Source of the DNA: an uncultured Enterobacterales bacterium
GTDB lineage: Bacteria; Pseudomonadota; Gammaproteobacteria; Enterobacterales; Enterobacteriaceae
Direction of reading: 5' to 3'
Assembly (NCBI GenBank): GCA_946478305.1
Contig: CAMLBO010000026.1
Span: forward strand, 1 to 51,425
DNA length: 51,425 nt
Below the pieces are notes generated by a model that saw nothing but the letters and a program-made list of their open reading frames with translations, did not search any database and was not told the origin of the DNA. The first letter of the stretch is position 1, and every line of letters begins with the position of its first letter. Of this stretch, positions 10,068 to 20,478 are shown piece by piece. Made by a program: the position numbers and the translations under genes.

Positions 10068-11351
10068 ATGGCGTGGAATCAGCCCGGTAATAACGGACAG
10101 GACCGCGACCCCTGGGGCAGCAGCAATAATAGCGGCAACTCTGGTGGAAATAATTCTGGTGGTAATAACAATAAAGGCGGCCGAGAACAGGGCCCGCCGG
10201 ACCTTGACGATATCTTCCGTAAACTTAGCAAAAAGCTGAGCAGTTTCGGCGGTAAAGGTTCGGGTAACAATGGTAATGGAACAGGTAATACATCCGGTCC
10301 GCAAAATGGCATGAGCGGACGTATTATCGGCATTGCCGCAGTGGCCGTGGTGGTTATCTGGGCTGCCAGTGGTTTCTATACTATTAAAGAAGCTGAGCGC
10401 GGTGTCGTCACCCGTTTTGGTAAATTCAGCCACCTGGTACAGCCTGGTCTGAACTGGAAGCCAACGTTTATCGATCAGGTTCGTGCGGTTAACGTCGAAT
10501 CCGTCCGCGAACTTGCCGCTTCTGGCGTCATGCTGACCTCCGATGAAAACGTCGTGCGCGTTGAAATGAACGTGCAGTATCGCGTCACCGATCCTGAGGC
10601 CTATCTGTACAGCGTTGCCAACGCGGATGACAGCCTGAGCCAGGCAACGGACAGTGCGCTACGTGGTGTAATCGGTAAGTACACCATGGACAAGATCCTG
10701 ACCGAAGGTCGTACTACGGTTCGTAGTGATACCCAACGTGTACTGGAAGAGACTATTCGTCCGTACAAAATGGGCATCACGGTGCAGGACGTGAACTTCC
10801 AGACGGCGCGCCCGCCTGAAGAAGTGAAAGCCGCGTTTGATAATGCGATCGCCGCTCGTGAGAAAGAGCAGCAATCTATTCGTGAAGCAGAAGCTTATGC
10901 CAACCAGATTCAGCCACAGGCGAACGGTGAAGCACAACGTAAGCTGGAAGATGCTAAAGCGTATAAAGATCGTACGATTTTGGAAGCGCAGGGTGAAGTG
11001 GCGCGTTTTGCTAAACTGTTACCTGAATACAAAGCTGCTCCGGAAATTACCCGTGAGCGTCTCTATATCGAAACAATGCAAAATGTTCTCAGTCACACCC
11101 GTAAAATTCTGGTTAGCGACAAGAGCAACAATCTGATGATGTTGCCGCTGGACCAGATGCTGCGTGGCGGCAACGCCGCCGCAGGTAAAGGAAGCGATCA
11201 GGGCGGCCTTCTGCCACCTAAGTCGTCAACTTCTCTGGGTAGCTTGAACAGCAGTGCCAATAACAGCGGTTCCCGTTCGTCTGGCAGTGTCATGGACCAA
11301 CGCCGTGCTGATGCGCAGCGTGACGATACACTTCGCGTAGGGAGAGAATAA
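10068..11351 (+). CDS. hflK: FtsH-protease modulator subunit HflK
   Basis: Inner-membrane SPFH/band-7 protein that with HflC forms a large periplasmic cage around the FtsH protease and modulates degradation of membrane proteins and of phage lambda CII. The 427-residue product begins with a long Gly/Asn/Ser-rich cytoplasmic tail (about 1-80) that holds DLDDIFRKLSKKLSSF. One transmembrane segment follows (about 85-104), then the SPFH domain (about 105-290), a coiled-coil rich in Glu/Ala/Lys, and a Ser-rich C-terminus. The low-complexity tail is typical of this protein. Only two bases separate it from hflC. Confidence 0.98.
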   Translation: MAWNQPGNNGQDRDPWGSSNNSGNSGGNNSGGNNNKGGREQGPPDLDDIFRKLSKKLSSFGGKGSGNNGNGTGNTSGPQNGMSGRIIGIAAVAVVVIWAASGFYTIKEAERGVVTRFGKFSHLVQPGLNWKPTFIDQVRAVNVESVRELAASGVMLTSDENVVRVEMNVQYRVTDPEAYLYSVANADDSLSQATDSALRGVIGKYTMDKILTEGRTTVRSDTQRVLEETIRPYKMGITVQDVNFQTARPPEEVKAAFDNAIAAREKEQQSIREAEAYANQIQPQANGEAQRKLEDAKAYKDRTILEAQGEVARFAKLLPEYKAAPEITRERLYIETMQNVLSHTRKILVSDKSNNLMMLPLDQMLRGGNAAAGKGSDQGGLLPPKSSTSLGSLNSSANNSGSRSSGSVMDQRRADAQRDDTLRVGRE

Positions 11352-11353
11352 CA

Positions 11354-12352
11354 ATGCGTAAGTCATTTTTACTTATCGTCGTTGTGGTGCTGGTGGCGCT
11401 TTATGCTTCACTGTTTGTTGTCCAGGAAGGCGAACGTGGCATCGTTCTGCGTTTCGGTAAAGTACTCCGTGACAACGAAAACAAACCGCTGGTTTATGCC
11501 CCGGGCTTACACTTCAAGGTGCCTTTTGTTGAATCAGTGAAAACTCTGGATGCGCGTATTCAGACTATGGACAACCAGGCTGACCGCTTCGTAACCAGCG
11601 AGAAGAAAGACCTGATCGTTGACTCCTATCTGAAGTGGCGTATCAGCGATTTCAGCCGTTACTATCTGGCAACGGGCGGCGGTGACGTCTCTCAGGCAGA
11701 AGTGCTGCTGAAACGTAAACTGAGTGACCGTTTGCGCTCTGAAATCGGCCGTCTGGATGTGAAAGACATCGTGACGGATTCCCGTGGTCGTCTGACGCTG
11801 GATGTCCGTGATGCACTGAACAACGGTTCTGCTGAGGAAGTTGAAGCGACAACAGAAGCCGATGATGCGATTGCCTCTGTAGCTAAACGTGTTGAGCAGG
11901 AAACCAATGGCAAACAGCCTGCGGTGAACCCGAACAGCATGGCGGCACTGGGTATTCAGGTTATCGACGTTCGTCTTAAGCAAATCAACCTGCCGCAGGA
12001 AGTGTCCAGCGCTATTTATGATCGTATGCGTGCTGAACGTAATGCGGTTGCTTTGCGCCACATTTCTCAGGGTCTGGAAGAGGCTGAGAAACTGCGTGCG
12101 ACTGCCGACTACGAAAGAACCCGTACCGTGGCAGAAGCTGAACGTACCGCACGTATTACCCGCGGTGAAGGTGATGCCGAAGCGGCCAAACTGTTTGCGG
12201 ATGCATTCAGCCAGGATCCGGACTTCTATGCCTTCATCCGAAGCCTGCGTGCTTATGAAGAGAGCTTCAGCAGCGGTAACGATGTGATGGTCATGAGTCC
12301 GGATAACGACTTCTTCCGCTTTATGAAGTCGCCGGATAAAACCAAACCGTAA
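11354..12352 (+). CDS. hflC: FtsH-protease modulator subunit HflC
   Basis: Partner of HflK in the HflKC complex regulating FtsH. The 332-residue protein has an N-terminal transmembrane segment (about 4-22) with mostly periplasmic topology. An SPFH domain includes EGERGIVLRFGKV and YAPGLHFKVPFVE, and the C-terminal helical region has the repetitive TADYERTRTVAEAERTARIT. Length equals the E. coli protein (334). It overlaps nothing but follows hflK directly. A strong intrinsic terminator at 12369-12397 closes the operon. Confidence 0.98.
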   Translation: MRKSFLLIVVVVLVALYASLFVVQEGERGIVLRFGKVLRDNENKPLVYAPGLHFKVPFVESVKTLDARIQTMDNQADRFVTSEKKDLIVDSYLKWRISDFSRYYLATGGGDVSQAEVLLKRKLSDRLRSEIGRLDVKDIVTDSRGRLTLDVRDALNNGSAEEVEATTEADDAIASVAKRVEQETNGKQPAVNPNSMAALGIQVIDVRLKQINLPQEVSSAIYDRMRAERNAVALRHISQGLEEAEKLRATADYERTRTVAEAERTARITRGEGDAEAAKLFADAFSQDPDFYAFIRSLRAYEESFSSGNDVMVMSPDNDFFRFMKSPDKTKP

Positions 12353-12368
12353 TGGTTTAGCGTTCGCC

Positions 12369-12397
12369 AAAAGGCCCTTAACCGGGCCTTTTGTTTT
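12369..12397 (+). terminator. Intrinsic terminator after hflC
   Basis: Stem AAAAGGCCC (12369-12377) with GGGCCTTTT (12384-12392) and a six-base loop, ending in a T-rich run. It lies 16 bases after the hflC stop and closes the nnr-to-hflC series. yjeT begins 36 bases later, so its expression probably needs read-through or its own promoter. Confidence 0.88.
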
Positions 12398-12433
12398 ATG
12401 TGGGCCTGATAAACACACTGAGAAATACGCAAA

Positions 12434-12634
12434 ATGAACTCGAGTATTTGGTTAGCAGTGGGATTAGTTTTGGTTTTTGAAGGCCTGGGGCCGATGCTCT
12501 ATCCGAAAGTATGGAGAAAAATGATTCAATCAATGATTCAACTTCCCGATAGTATTTTACGCCGTTTTGGCGGGGCACTTGTGGTTGCTGGCTTCGTAAT
12601 TTACTACATGTTGCGTAATCATGGCGGTGGTTGA
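12434..12634 (+). CDS. yjeT: DUF2065 small membrane protein YjeT
   Basis: A 66-residue protein with two predicted membrane segments: residues about 4-20 (WLAVGLVLVFEGLGPML) and about 43-60 (GGALVVAGFVIYYML). It matches the DUF2065/YjeT family always found between hflC and purA in enterobacteria. The function is not established to my knowledge; the context suggests an inner-membrane protein perhaps linked to HflKC. The start ATG at 12434 gives the family N-terminus MNSSIWLAVG. Confidence 0.9.
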   Translation: MNSSIWLAVGLVLVFEGLGPMLYPKVWRKMIQSMIQLPDSILRRFGGALVVAGFVIYYMLRNHGGG

Positions 12635-12684
12635 GGAGAGGTTACATCCTTCCTGTCACTTCTCACTCTGACGCGTAGCACGTA

Positions 12685-12713
12685 TTCTGAATTTTTCACG
12701 CAACCGTATGCTA
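12685..12713 (+). promoter_or_regulatory. purA promoter with overlapping PurR-like operator
   Basis: A possible sigma-70 promoter reads TTCTGA (12685-12690), 16-bp spacer, TATGCT (12707-12712). Over its -10 lies ACGCAACCGTATGCTA (12698-12713), which matches 12 of 16 positions of the PurR operator consensus ACGCAAACGTTTGCGT. E. coli purA is known to be repressed by PurR with hypoxanthine or guanine, so the same control is likely here. The promoter assignment is by eye. Confidence 0.6.
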
Positions 12714-12714
12714 A

Positions 12715-14076
<1,362 letters not shown>

Positions 14077-14114
14077 CAGACCTGTCTGTTGGCTGTAAAT
14101 GCTGCAATAGAATC

Positions 14115-14145
14115 CTAACCGGGCCACGTGCCCGGTTAGTTGTTT
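14115..14145 (+). terminator. Intrinsic terminator after purA
   Basis: Ten-base perfect stem CTAACCGGGC (14115-14124) with GCCCGGTTAG (14130-14139), a five-base loop and a T-rich tail (TTGTTT). It separates purA from nsrR. Confidence 0.9.
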
Positions 14146-14326
14146 ATAGAAAAGTTTTTCTGCCCGCCTGTGCTTGTTTACTTTCCTTAAAGCATCCACT
14201 ATCTAAATGATTAGCCGCAAACTTCGTGGCTGGTTTATCATCTAATAGCAAATTAGAACAATCTTCTTCACCCTGTTGTCATAGTTGACGTAGAAAGACC
14301 GGGTAAACTACGGCCCAGAGGTATGT

Positions 14327-14752
14327 GTGCAGTTAACAAGCTTCACTGATTATGGTTTAAGGGCTCTGATCTATATGGCATCGCTGCCAAATGATCAAAT
14401 GACCAACATTTCGCAGGTCACTGATGTTTATGGTGTATCGCGAAATCACATGGTGAAAATCATCAATCAGTTAAGCCGTGCCGGACTGGTCACTGCCGTA
14501 CGGGGTAAGAACGGAGGTATTAAGCTGGGTAAACCCGCTGAAACTATCCGCATTGGCGACGTGGTGCGTGAACTTGAACCGCTGACGCTGGTGAACTGCG
14601 CAGGGGATTTCTGCCATATCACGCCCGCATGCCGACTTAAGCAGGTATTACACACTGCTGTTGAACATTTTCTTGATGAGCTGAATGAATACACCCTGGC
14701 TGACATGGTCAGGGACAATTCACCGCTCTACAAATTATTGCTTGTTGAATGA
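14327..14752 (+). CDS. nsrR: Nitric-oxide-sensing repressor NsrR
   Basis: Rrf2-family transcription factor with an Fe-S cluster that is destroyed by nitric oxide, relieving repression of hmp, ytfE and other nitrosative-stress genes. The 141-residue protein starts with GTG; the following [17 protein letters not shown] is the family N-terminus. A winged-helix domain includes [16 protein letters not shown] (recognition helix), and the three cluster cysteines are C91, C96 and C102 in [13 protein letters not shown]. Same length as E. coli NsrR. It is followed 41 bp later by rnr, with which it is probably co-transcribed. Confidence 0.98.
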   Translation: MQLTSFTDYGLRALIYMASLPNDQMTNISQVTDVYGVSRNHMVKIINQLSRAGLVTAVRGKNGGIKLGKPAETIRIGDVVRELEPLTLVNCAGDFCHITPACRLKQVLHTAVEHFLDELNEYTLADMVRDNSPLYKLLLVE

Positions 14753-14793
14753 AAGAGCTTCAACAAACTGCTGATGGCAACGGAGGAACCGCT

Positions 14794-17310
14794 ATGTCAC
14801 AAGATCCATTCCTGGAACGAGAAGCAGAAAAATATGAATCACCTATTCCCAGCCGTGAATTTATTCTTGAACATCTGGGCAAACGCGAAGCGCCAGCCAG
14901 CCGTGAAGAGCTGGCTAATGAACTGAATTTATCCGGTGAGGAAGCGTTGGAAGCCCTGCGTCGCCGCCTTCGGGCGATGGAACGCGATGGGCAGTTAATC
15001 TTCACCCGCCGCCAGTGCTATGCGCTGCCGGAGCGTCTGGACCTGTTGAAAGGCACCGTCATTGGCCACCGTGATGGCTACGGTTTCCTGCGCCTTGAAG
15101 GCGTGAAAAAAGACGACGTTTATCTGTCCGCTGAACAGATGAAAATGTGTATCCACGGCGACGTCGTGCTCGCGCAACCTATCGGTACGGACCGCAAAGG
15201 CCGCCGCGAAGCCCGTATCGTTCGCGTTGTGGTGCCTAAAATGAGCCAGATTGTTGGCCGCTACTTTACTGACGCTGGCGCTGGTTTTGTTGTGCCGGAT
15301 GACAGCCGTCTGAGTTTTGACATCCTGATTCCTGCCGACGCTATTAACGGCGCGCGTATGGGCTATATGGTCGTGGTCGAACTGACCCAGCGCCCGACGC
15401 GCCGTACCAAAGCGGTGGGTAAAATTGTTGAAGTGCTCGGCGATAAAATGGGTACCAGCATGGCAGTGGATATCGCACTGCGTACCCATGAAATTCCGCA
15501 CGTCTGGCCGCCACAGGTGCTTAAACAGGTCGAAGGCCTGAGCGAGCAAGTACCCGAAGAGGCTAAAAAAGGTCGCGTCGATTTACGCAGTCTGCCGCTG
15601 GTGACTATTGATGGCGAAGATGCGCGTGATTTTGATGACGCCGTATTCTGCGAGAAAAAACGCGGTGGTGGCTGGCGTTTATGGGTCGCGATTGCTGACG
15701 TCAGTTACTACGTCCGTCCTGGTACTGCGCTTGATGACGAAGCCCGCAGCCGTGCGACGTCAGTTTACTTCCCGTCGCAGGTAGTCCCCATGCTGCCGGA
15801 AGTGCTATCCAACGGTTTATGCTCGCTCAATCCGCAGGTTGATCGCCTGTGTATGGTGTGCGAGATGACTATCTCCGCTCAGGGTAAACTGACTGGCTCG
15901 AAGTTTTACGAAGCGGTGATGAGTTCTCATGCCCGTCTGACGTATAACAAAGTCTGGCGCATTATCGAGGGCGACGAAGAGTTACGTGAGCATTATGGTC
16001 CGCAGGTACCTCACCTGCTGGAACTGCATAACCTGTACAAAGCGCTGGATCAGGCACGTGCAGAACGTGGTGGTATTGCTTTCGAAACTGAAGAGGCCAA
16101 GTTTATCTTCAATGCAGAGCGTCGTATCGAACGTGTCGAACCGACCGTGCGTAATGACGCTCACAAATTGATTGAAGAGTGCATGATCCTGGCAAACATT
16201 GCAGCAGCGCGCTTTGTTGAAAAACATAACGAGCCAGCGCTGTTCCGTGTGCATGACCGTCCAAGTGATGACCATATCTCTGCGCTGAAAAGCGTGTTGG
16301 GAGAGTTGGGACTGGTCATGGGCGGCGGTATGAAGCCTGAACCAAAAGATTATGCCCAAATCATGGATGAGCTGGCCGATCGCCCTGACCGCGAAATGTT
16401 GCAAACCATGCTGCTGCGTTCGATGAAACAGGCGATTTATGATCCGGAAAATCGGGGTCACTTCGGTCTGGCCTTGCAGTCATACGGTCACTTTACGTCG
16501 CCAATCCGCCGTTATCCCGACCTTGCACTGCACCGTGCTATCAAGTATTTGCTGGCGAAAGAGCATGGCAATCTGAAAGAGCGCTGGACCCCAACGGGTG
16601 GCTGGCATAGCGATTACAACGACATGCTGCAACTGGGCGAGCATTGTTCGATGGCAGAACGCCGTGCGGATGAAGCGACCCGCAACGTAGCGGACTGGTT
16701 GAAGTGTGACTTCATGCAGGATCATGTCGGTGAAGTCTTCAGCGGGATTATTACCAGCGTGACCGGCTTTGGTTTCTTCGTGCGACTGAATGACCTGTTC
16801 ATCGACGGTCTGGTTCACGTCTCCACGCTGGATAACGACTACTACCGTTATGACAACATCGGCCAACGTCTGATCGGTGAGTCTTCCGGGATGGTATATC
16901 GCCTCGGTGATACCGTCGAAATCCGCGTAGAAGCTGTGCATATGGACGAACGTAAAATCGACTTCGCCCTGGTTTCCAGCAGCCGTAAACCACGCGGTGA
17001 AGGCAAAACGGCCCGCGATCGCGCTAAAAATCCGGGTGAACGTGCTATGCGCCCGAACGGTCCTGCCAACGCAGGGCGCCGTCGTTCCGGTAAGAAGAGT
17101 GCGAATTTCGAACCGGACAGCGCTTTCCGTAAAGAGGATGTGAAAGCAGCAAAAACCGCCAAGACCGCGAAGCCGAAGAAAGAGAAAGCAGTGAGTGCAG
17201 TCGGCAAAGATGGCAAACCGAAGAAAGCCAAAAAGCCTTCTGAGCAGACGCAGAAAATCGCGTCGGCCACTAAAGCTAAACGTGCAAAGAAAAAGCCGGA
17301 ACAGAGTTAA
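14794..17310 (+). CDS. rnr: Ribonuclease R
   Basis: Processive 3'-5' exoribonuclease that degrades structured RNA, matures ribosomal and small RNA and works with SmpB-tmRNA in trans-translation. The ATG at 14794 ([20 protein letters not shown]) matches E. coli and has GGAGG nearby; an earlier ATG at 14749 is not supported. Domains: N-terminal HTH (about 20-85), cold-shock domains (about 85-235), RNB catalytic domain with the four-aspartate motif DARDFDD (D276, D279, D281, D282), and S1 domain (about 645-730). A long basic Lys/Ala tail follows. At 838 residues it is 25 longer than the E. coli enzyme, mainly in that tail. Confidence 0.98.
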   Translation: MSQDPFLEREAEKYESPIPSREFILEHLGKREAPASREELANELNLSGEEALEALRRRLRAMERDGQLIFTRRQCYALPERLDLLKGTVIGHRDGYGFLRLEGVKKDDVYLSAEQMKMCIHGDVVLAQPIGTDRKGRREARIVRVVVPKMSQIVGRYFTDAGAGFVVPDDSRLSFDILIPADAINGARMGYMVVVELTQRPTRRTKAVGKIVEVLGDKMGTSMAVDIALRTHEIPHVWPPQVLKQVEGLSEQVPEEAKKGRVDLRSLPLVTIDGEDARDFDDAVFCEKKRGGGWRLWVAIADVSYYVRPGTALDDEARSRATSVYFPSQVVPMLPEVLSNGLCSLNPQVDRLCMVCEMTISAQGKLTGSKFYEAVMSSHARLTYNKVWRIIEGDEELREHYGPQVPHLLELHNLYKALDQARAERGGIAFETEEAKFIFNAERRIERVEPTVRNDAHKLIEECMILANIAAARFVEKHNEPALFRVHDRPSDDHISALKSVLGELGLVMGGGMKPEPKDYAQIMDELADRPDREMLQTMLLRSMKQAIYDPENRGHFGLALQSYGHFTSPIRRYPDLALHRAIKYLLAKEHGNLKERWTPTGGWHSDYNDMLQLGEHCSMAERRADEATRNVADWLKCDFMQDHVGEVFSGIITSVTGFGFFVRLNDLFIDGLVHVSTLDNDYYRYDNIGQRLIGESSGMVYRLGDTVEIRVEAVHMDERKIDFALVSSSRKPRGEGKTARDRAKNPGERAMRPNGPANAGRRRSGKKSANFEPDSAFRKEDVKAAKTAKTAKPKKEKAVSAVGKDGKPKKAKKPSEQTQKIASATKAKRAKKKPEQS

Positions 17311-17396
17311 CGGTCTTTGCCTTGCGGCTCCGGGCGACGATTTATTCACTGATGCTTTATTCAGTCGATGATAGAATCGCCCGCAACCTTATTAAA

Positions 17397-17420
17397 TTGC
17401 GGACAGCATGCTGTCCGCAA
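17397..17420. repeat. Perfect 24-bp palindrome upstream of rlmB
   Basis: TTGCGGACAGCATGCTGTCCGCAA equals its own reverse complement over all 24 bases. As RNA it would fold into a tight hairpin ending 8-9 bases before the probable rlmB ribosome site (AAAGAG at 17430-17435). No good U-run follows, only TCTATTTTA, so it is a weak terminator at best. It could stabilise a processed rnr 3' end, attenuate rlmB or bind a dimeric regulator. Confidence 0.8.
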
Positions 17421-17439
17421 GTCTATTTTAAAGAGCATC

Positions 17440-18180
17440 ATGAGCGAAATTATCTACGGTATTCATTCCGTTAAAGCCTTACTCGACAACGATCCGCAGC
17501 GCTTTCTGGAAGTATTTATTCTAAAAGGCCGTGATGACAAACGCCTGAAACCTCTGATCGATGAGCTTGAAGCCAGCGGTATTGTGATTCAGGTGGCGAA
17601 CCGCCAGTGGCTGGACGAGAAGTCCGAAGGCGCTGTGCATCAGGGCATTATCGCTCGTGTTCGCGAAGGACGTCAGTATCAGGAGAATGACCTGCCAGCG
17701 TTGCTGGAAAGTCTGGAGTGCCCGTTCCTGCTGGTGCTCGATGGCGTGACGGATCCGCACAACCTGGGTGCCTGTCTGCGTACGGCCGATGCTGCCGGTG
17801 TGCACGCGGTGATAGTTCCGCGTGATCGCTCAGCCAAATTGAATGCGACTGCCAAGAAAGTGGCCAGTGGTGCTGCTGAGAACGTGCCGGTGATCAACGT
17901 GACCAACCTGGCGCGTACCTTGCGCGTGTTACAGGAGCACAATGTTTGGATCGTTGGTACTGCTGGCGAAGCAGATCACACGTTGTTCGAGAGCAAAATG
18001 ACTGGCCCGATGGCGCTGGTCATGGGCGCGGAAGGCGAAGGTATGCGCCGACTGACCCGTGAACACTGCGATGAGCTGATCAGCATCCCAATGTCCGGTT
18101 CTGTCTCTTCGTTGAACGTCTCTGTGGCTACCGGTGTCTGTCTGTTCGAAGCCGTGCGTCAGCGTGCACTGAAAGCCTGA
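17440..18180 (+). CDS. rlmB: 23S rRNA (guanosine-2'-O-)-methyltransferase RlmB
   Basis: SPOUT-class methyltransferase that methylates the 2'-O of G2251 in the 23S rRNA P-loop. The ATG at 17440 gives a 246-residue protein starting [15 protein letters not shown], as in E. coli (243). The longer frame from 17368 would be translated through a perfect palindrome and is unlike the family. An N-terminal L30e-like substrate domain (about 1-75) precedes the catalytic knot with [32 protein letters not shown] and [14 protein letters not shown]. It lies downstream of rnr as in E. coli. Confidence 0.98.
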   Translation: MSEIIYGIHSVKALLDNDPQRFLEVFILKGRDDKRLKPLIDELEASGIVIQVANRQWLDEKSEGAVHQGIIARVREGRQYQENDLPALLESLECPFLLVLDGVTDPHNLGACLRTADAAGVHAVIVPRDRSAKLNATAKKVASGAAENVPVINVTNLARTLRVLQEHNVWIVGTAGEADHTLFESKMTGPMALVMGAEGEGMRRLTREHCDELISIPMSGSVSSLNVSVATGVCLFEAVRQRALKA

Positions 18181-18209
18181 TTACAGGCATCTGCAGTCCG
18201 GGAACTAAG

Positions 18210-18234
18210 CGGGAGCCCTAGGGTTCCCGTTTTA
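18210..18234 (+). terminator. Intrinsic terminator after rlmB
   Basis: GGGAGCC (18211-18217) pairs with GGTTCCC (18222-18228, with one G-U pair) and is followed by GTTTTACATT. It lies about 30 bases after the rlmB stop. The T-run is short, so the strength is uncertain. Confidence 0.65.
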
Positions 18235-18335
18235 CATTCCTGCCTTTGTGATCTATTCGCCTGTAAATCCCCCAATTTTTACCATACTTGATCCCGTAAC
18301 CACATTGCCTTTAGCAACCCGGCAGGGAGGACACT

Positions 18336-19967
18336 ATGGATTGGGAAACACATCGGGTTTTTAATCAGCCAAAAGCTCTAAACAACAGTAACTTATTTCT
18401 TTCTGACTCGCCTTTGCGTGAAGCGGTGAGTCGCCATCAGGCCGGATGGGATGCTGATGTTCTGGCTTCGCTCGGCCAGCAGTTGGGTTCAGCAGAGTCA
18501 CTTGAGCTCGGCCGCCTGGCCAACGTTAATCCCCCTGAACTGTTGCGTTTTGATGCTACCGGCGAGCGTCTTGATGACGTGCGCTTTCACCCGGCCTGGC
18601 ACCTGCTGATGCAGGGGCTTATCGCCAACCGCGTGCATAATTTGCCGTGGGAAGAGGATGCCAGAATAGGTTCTTCGGTAGCGCGGGCGGCCCGTTTTAT
18701 TCTGCATGCCCAGGTTGAAGCGGGCACCTTATGCCCGATAACCATGACCTTTGGTGCGATTCCATTATTACAAAAGACTCTGCCAGCTGAATTCAGCCAT
18801 TGGCTGACGCCGCTGCTTTCCGATCGTTACGACCCGCATTTACAGCCGGGAGCGCAGAAGAAAGGTGTGCTGATTGGCATGGGCATGACTGAAAAACAGG
18901 GCGGGTCAGACGTGCTGAGTAATACCACGCGGGCCACCGCGCTGGAAGGTCGCGGCCCTGGCAGAGCTTATAGACTGATCGGCCACAAATGGTTTTTCTC
19001 CGTTCCACAAAGTGATGCCCATCTGGTGCTGGCGCAAACCCAAGGTGGCCTGTCGTGCTTCTTCCTGCCACGCGTTTTACCTGATGGCGAACGCAACGCC
19101 ATCCACATCGAACGGCTGAAGGACAAACTGGGGAACCGGTCTAACGCCAGCAGCGAAGTAGAGTTCCGCAATGCCACCGGCTGGCTGTTGGGCGAGGAAG
19201 GTGAGGGAATACGTCACATTCTGCGCATGGGCGCGCATACACGGTTTGACTGCGCGCTGGGCAGCCACGCAATGATGCGTCGTGCATTGTCGGTTGCGCT
19301 TTATCACGTCTTCCAGCGGCAGGTTTTTGGCAAGGCTCTCGTGGACCAGCCGATAATGCGGCAGGTCATGAGCAAAATGGCGCTGCGCCTTGAGGGGCAG
19401 ACGCAAATGTTGATGCGTCTGGCTGCAGCGGCGGGGGACACTCAAAGCCCTGCTGAACAGGTGTTATGCCGCTTACTGACACCGGCGGCTAAATTTGAAG
19501 TCTGCCGACAGGGGATGCCATTTGTCGCGGAAGCGATGGAGGCGCTGGGCGGAATGGGGTATTGCGAAGAGAGCGAACTGCCACGCCTGTACCGCGAAAT
19601 GCCGGTGAACAGTATCTGGGAAGGCTCAGGGAATATTATGTGTCTTGATGTGCTGCGGACACTGAAAAAACTGCCTGCCGCGACAGAGCTGATCCATCAG
19701 GTTCTGCATCAGGCGCGGGGCCAGAACCGATTATTTGATCGCGCGGCGCGCCAGCTGTTGCAACGTTTACGTGCACCGGATGAGGCGCAGGCACGTTGGC
19801 TGACGTCGCAAATCTTTAACTTACTGACCGGTGTACAGATGTTGGCGTTTTCCCCGCCCCCATTGGCAGACGCCTGGTGCCGGATGGCACTGGACGATCG
19901 TGGTGAAAGCCAGCTGTCGGAAAGGCTTTGTCAGCAGTTGTTAAACCGGGCCATCGGTGCGGAATAA
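18336..19967 (+). CDS. aidB: Acyl-CoA dehydrogenase-like adaptive-response protein AidB
   Basis: Flavoprotein of the acyl-CoA dehydrogenase fold, part of the Ada adaptive response to alkylation in E. coli. It binds DNA and is thought to protect or detoxify; its catalytic role is unsettled. The 543-residue product aligns with E. coli AidB throughout: DSPLREAVSRH, the FAD-binding block MTEKQGGSDVLSNTTRA, GHKWFFSVPQSDAHLVLAQT, DKLGNRSNASSEVEF, EALGGMGYCEESELPRLYRE and VNSIWEGSGNIMCLDVLR. The ribosome site AGGGAGG lies just before the ATG. It converges with bsmA with only 3 bases between the stops. No clear Ada site was identified by eye. Confidence 0.97.
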   Translation: MDWETHRVFNQPKALNNSNLFLSDSPLREAVSRHQAGWDADVLASLGQQLGSAESLELGRLANVNPPELLRFDATGERLDDVRFHPAWHLLMQGLIANRVHNLPWEEDARIGSSVARAARFILHAQVEAGTLCPITMTFGAIPLLQKTLPAEFSHWLTPLLSDRYDPHLQPGAQKKGVLIGMGMTEKQGGSDVLSNTTRATALEGRGPGRAYRLIGHKWFFSVPQSDAHLVLAQTQGGLSCFFLPRVLPDGERNAIHIERLKDKLGNRSNASSEVEFRNATGWLLGEEGEGIRHILRMGAHTRFDCALGSHAMMRRALSVALYHVFQRQVFGKALVDQPIMRQVMSKMALRLEGQTQMLMRLAAAAGDTQSPAEQVLCRLLTPAAKFEVCRQGMPFVAEAMEALGGMGYCEESELPRLYREMPVNSIWEGSGNIMCLDVLRTLKKLPAATELIHQVLHQARGQNRLFDRAARQLLQRLRAPDEAQARWLTSQIFNLLTGVQMLAFSPPPLADAWCRMALDDRGESQLSERLCQQLLNRAIGAE

Positions 19968-19970
19968 CGT

Positions 19971-20282
19971 TTAACGGTACAGGGTGGCCGAAGAGTACCA
20001 GCGGCCGGGAATAATGGTTTCACTGTTAAACATGATCACGTAATACCTTGCCCCTGCGGCGTCTGCTTTGCGCTGGATCTCGGCTTCAACATCCATTGGG
20101 CTGCCAATCGCTTCGGCGGTAATGCTACCCAGTTTGGTCAGCGTTGACGTCTGAGCACGGGTGATCTCCTGTGCTTTAGCCGTCGGGGCCGGAGGAGCGG
20201 CTGGCGTCGTGTGAGTCAGCGTGCTGCAACCACTCAGCGCGGCTATCAAGAGCAGTGACAGGGTCAGGTGATGGATTTTCAT
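19971..20282 (-). CDS. bsmA: Biofilm/stress lipoprotein BsmA (YjfO)
   Basis: A 103-residue lipoprotein: signal peptide with lipobox LSGC (Cys at about residue 19), a Pro/Ala/Thr-rich linker, then a YhcN/BhsA-like DUF1471 domain. The domain carries KLGSITAEAIGSPMD, QRKADAAGARYYVI and the family ending GRWYSSATLYR. In E. coli, BsmA (YjfO) affects biofilm formation, peroxide and acid resistance and motility. The position between aidB and yjfP is the same as in E. coli. The gene is convergent with aidB, and it shares its 196-bp upstream region with the divergent yjfP. Confidence 0.9.
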   Translation of the reverse strand: MKIHHLTLSLLLIAALSGCSTLTHTTPAAPPAPTAKAQEITRAQTSTLTKLGSITAEAIGSPMDVEAEIQRKADAAGARYYVIMFNSETIIPGRWYSSATLYR

Positions 20283-20416
20283 CAGGTTATCCGGCTGGAG
20301 AACAATACAGTAAGTGTAGCGCTTTATTCGTACCCCTGGCGAGCGGGACGTTCACAAGCCCGACTGCGCGAAGTGGTTATAAATCATGTCAAAATGGGAG
20401 TGGTAGCTTTTACTGA

Positions 20417-20453
20417 GGGGGCTAAAATAGCCCCCTTGCTGGGATCTTGTCCC
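20417..20453 (+). other. Paired hairpins in the yjfP leader
   Basis: GGGGGCTA (20417-20424) pairs perfectly with TAGCCCCC (20428-20435) over a three-base AAA loop. A second small stem, GGGA (20441-20444) with TCCC (20450-20453), follows. They lie just before the yjfP ribosome site (GGGAG, 20466-20470). No U-run follows the first stem, so it is not a normal terminator. It may stop transcripts in the bsmA-yjfP gap or control yjfP translation. Confidence 0.55.
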
Positions 20454-20478
20454 ATTGTTTGAAACGGGAGTGGATTTG

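Noticed and set aside
11534-12418. Minus-strand open frame of 294 codons antisense to hflC
   Set aside because: Long but exactly antisense to hflC and through its terminator; His/Phe/Arg-rich shadow translation.
16480-17349. Minus-strand open frame of 289 codons antisense to rnr
   Set aside because: Antisense to the conserved S1 domain and basic tail; the length comes from codon bias in rnr.
17368-17439. N-terminal extension of rlmB from an upstream ATG
   Set aside because: The extension is translated through the 24-bp palindrome and is unlike any RlmB N-terminus; the ATG at 17440 matches the family.
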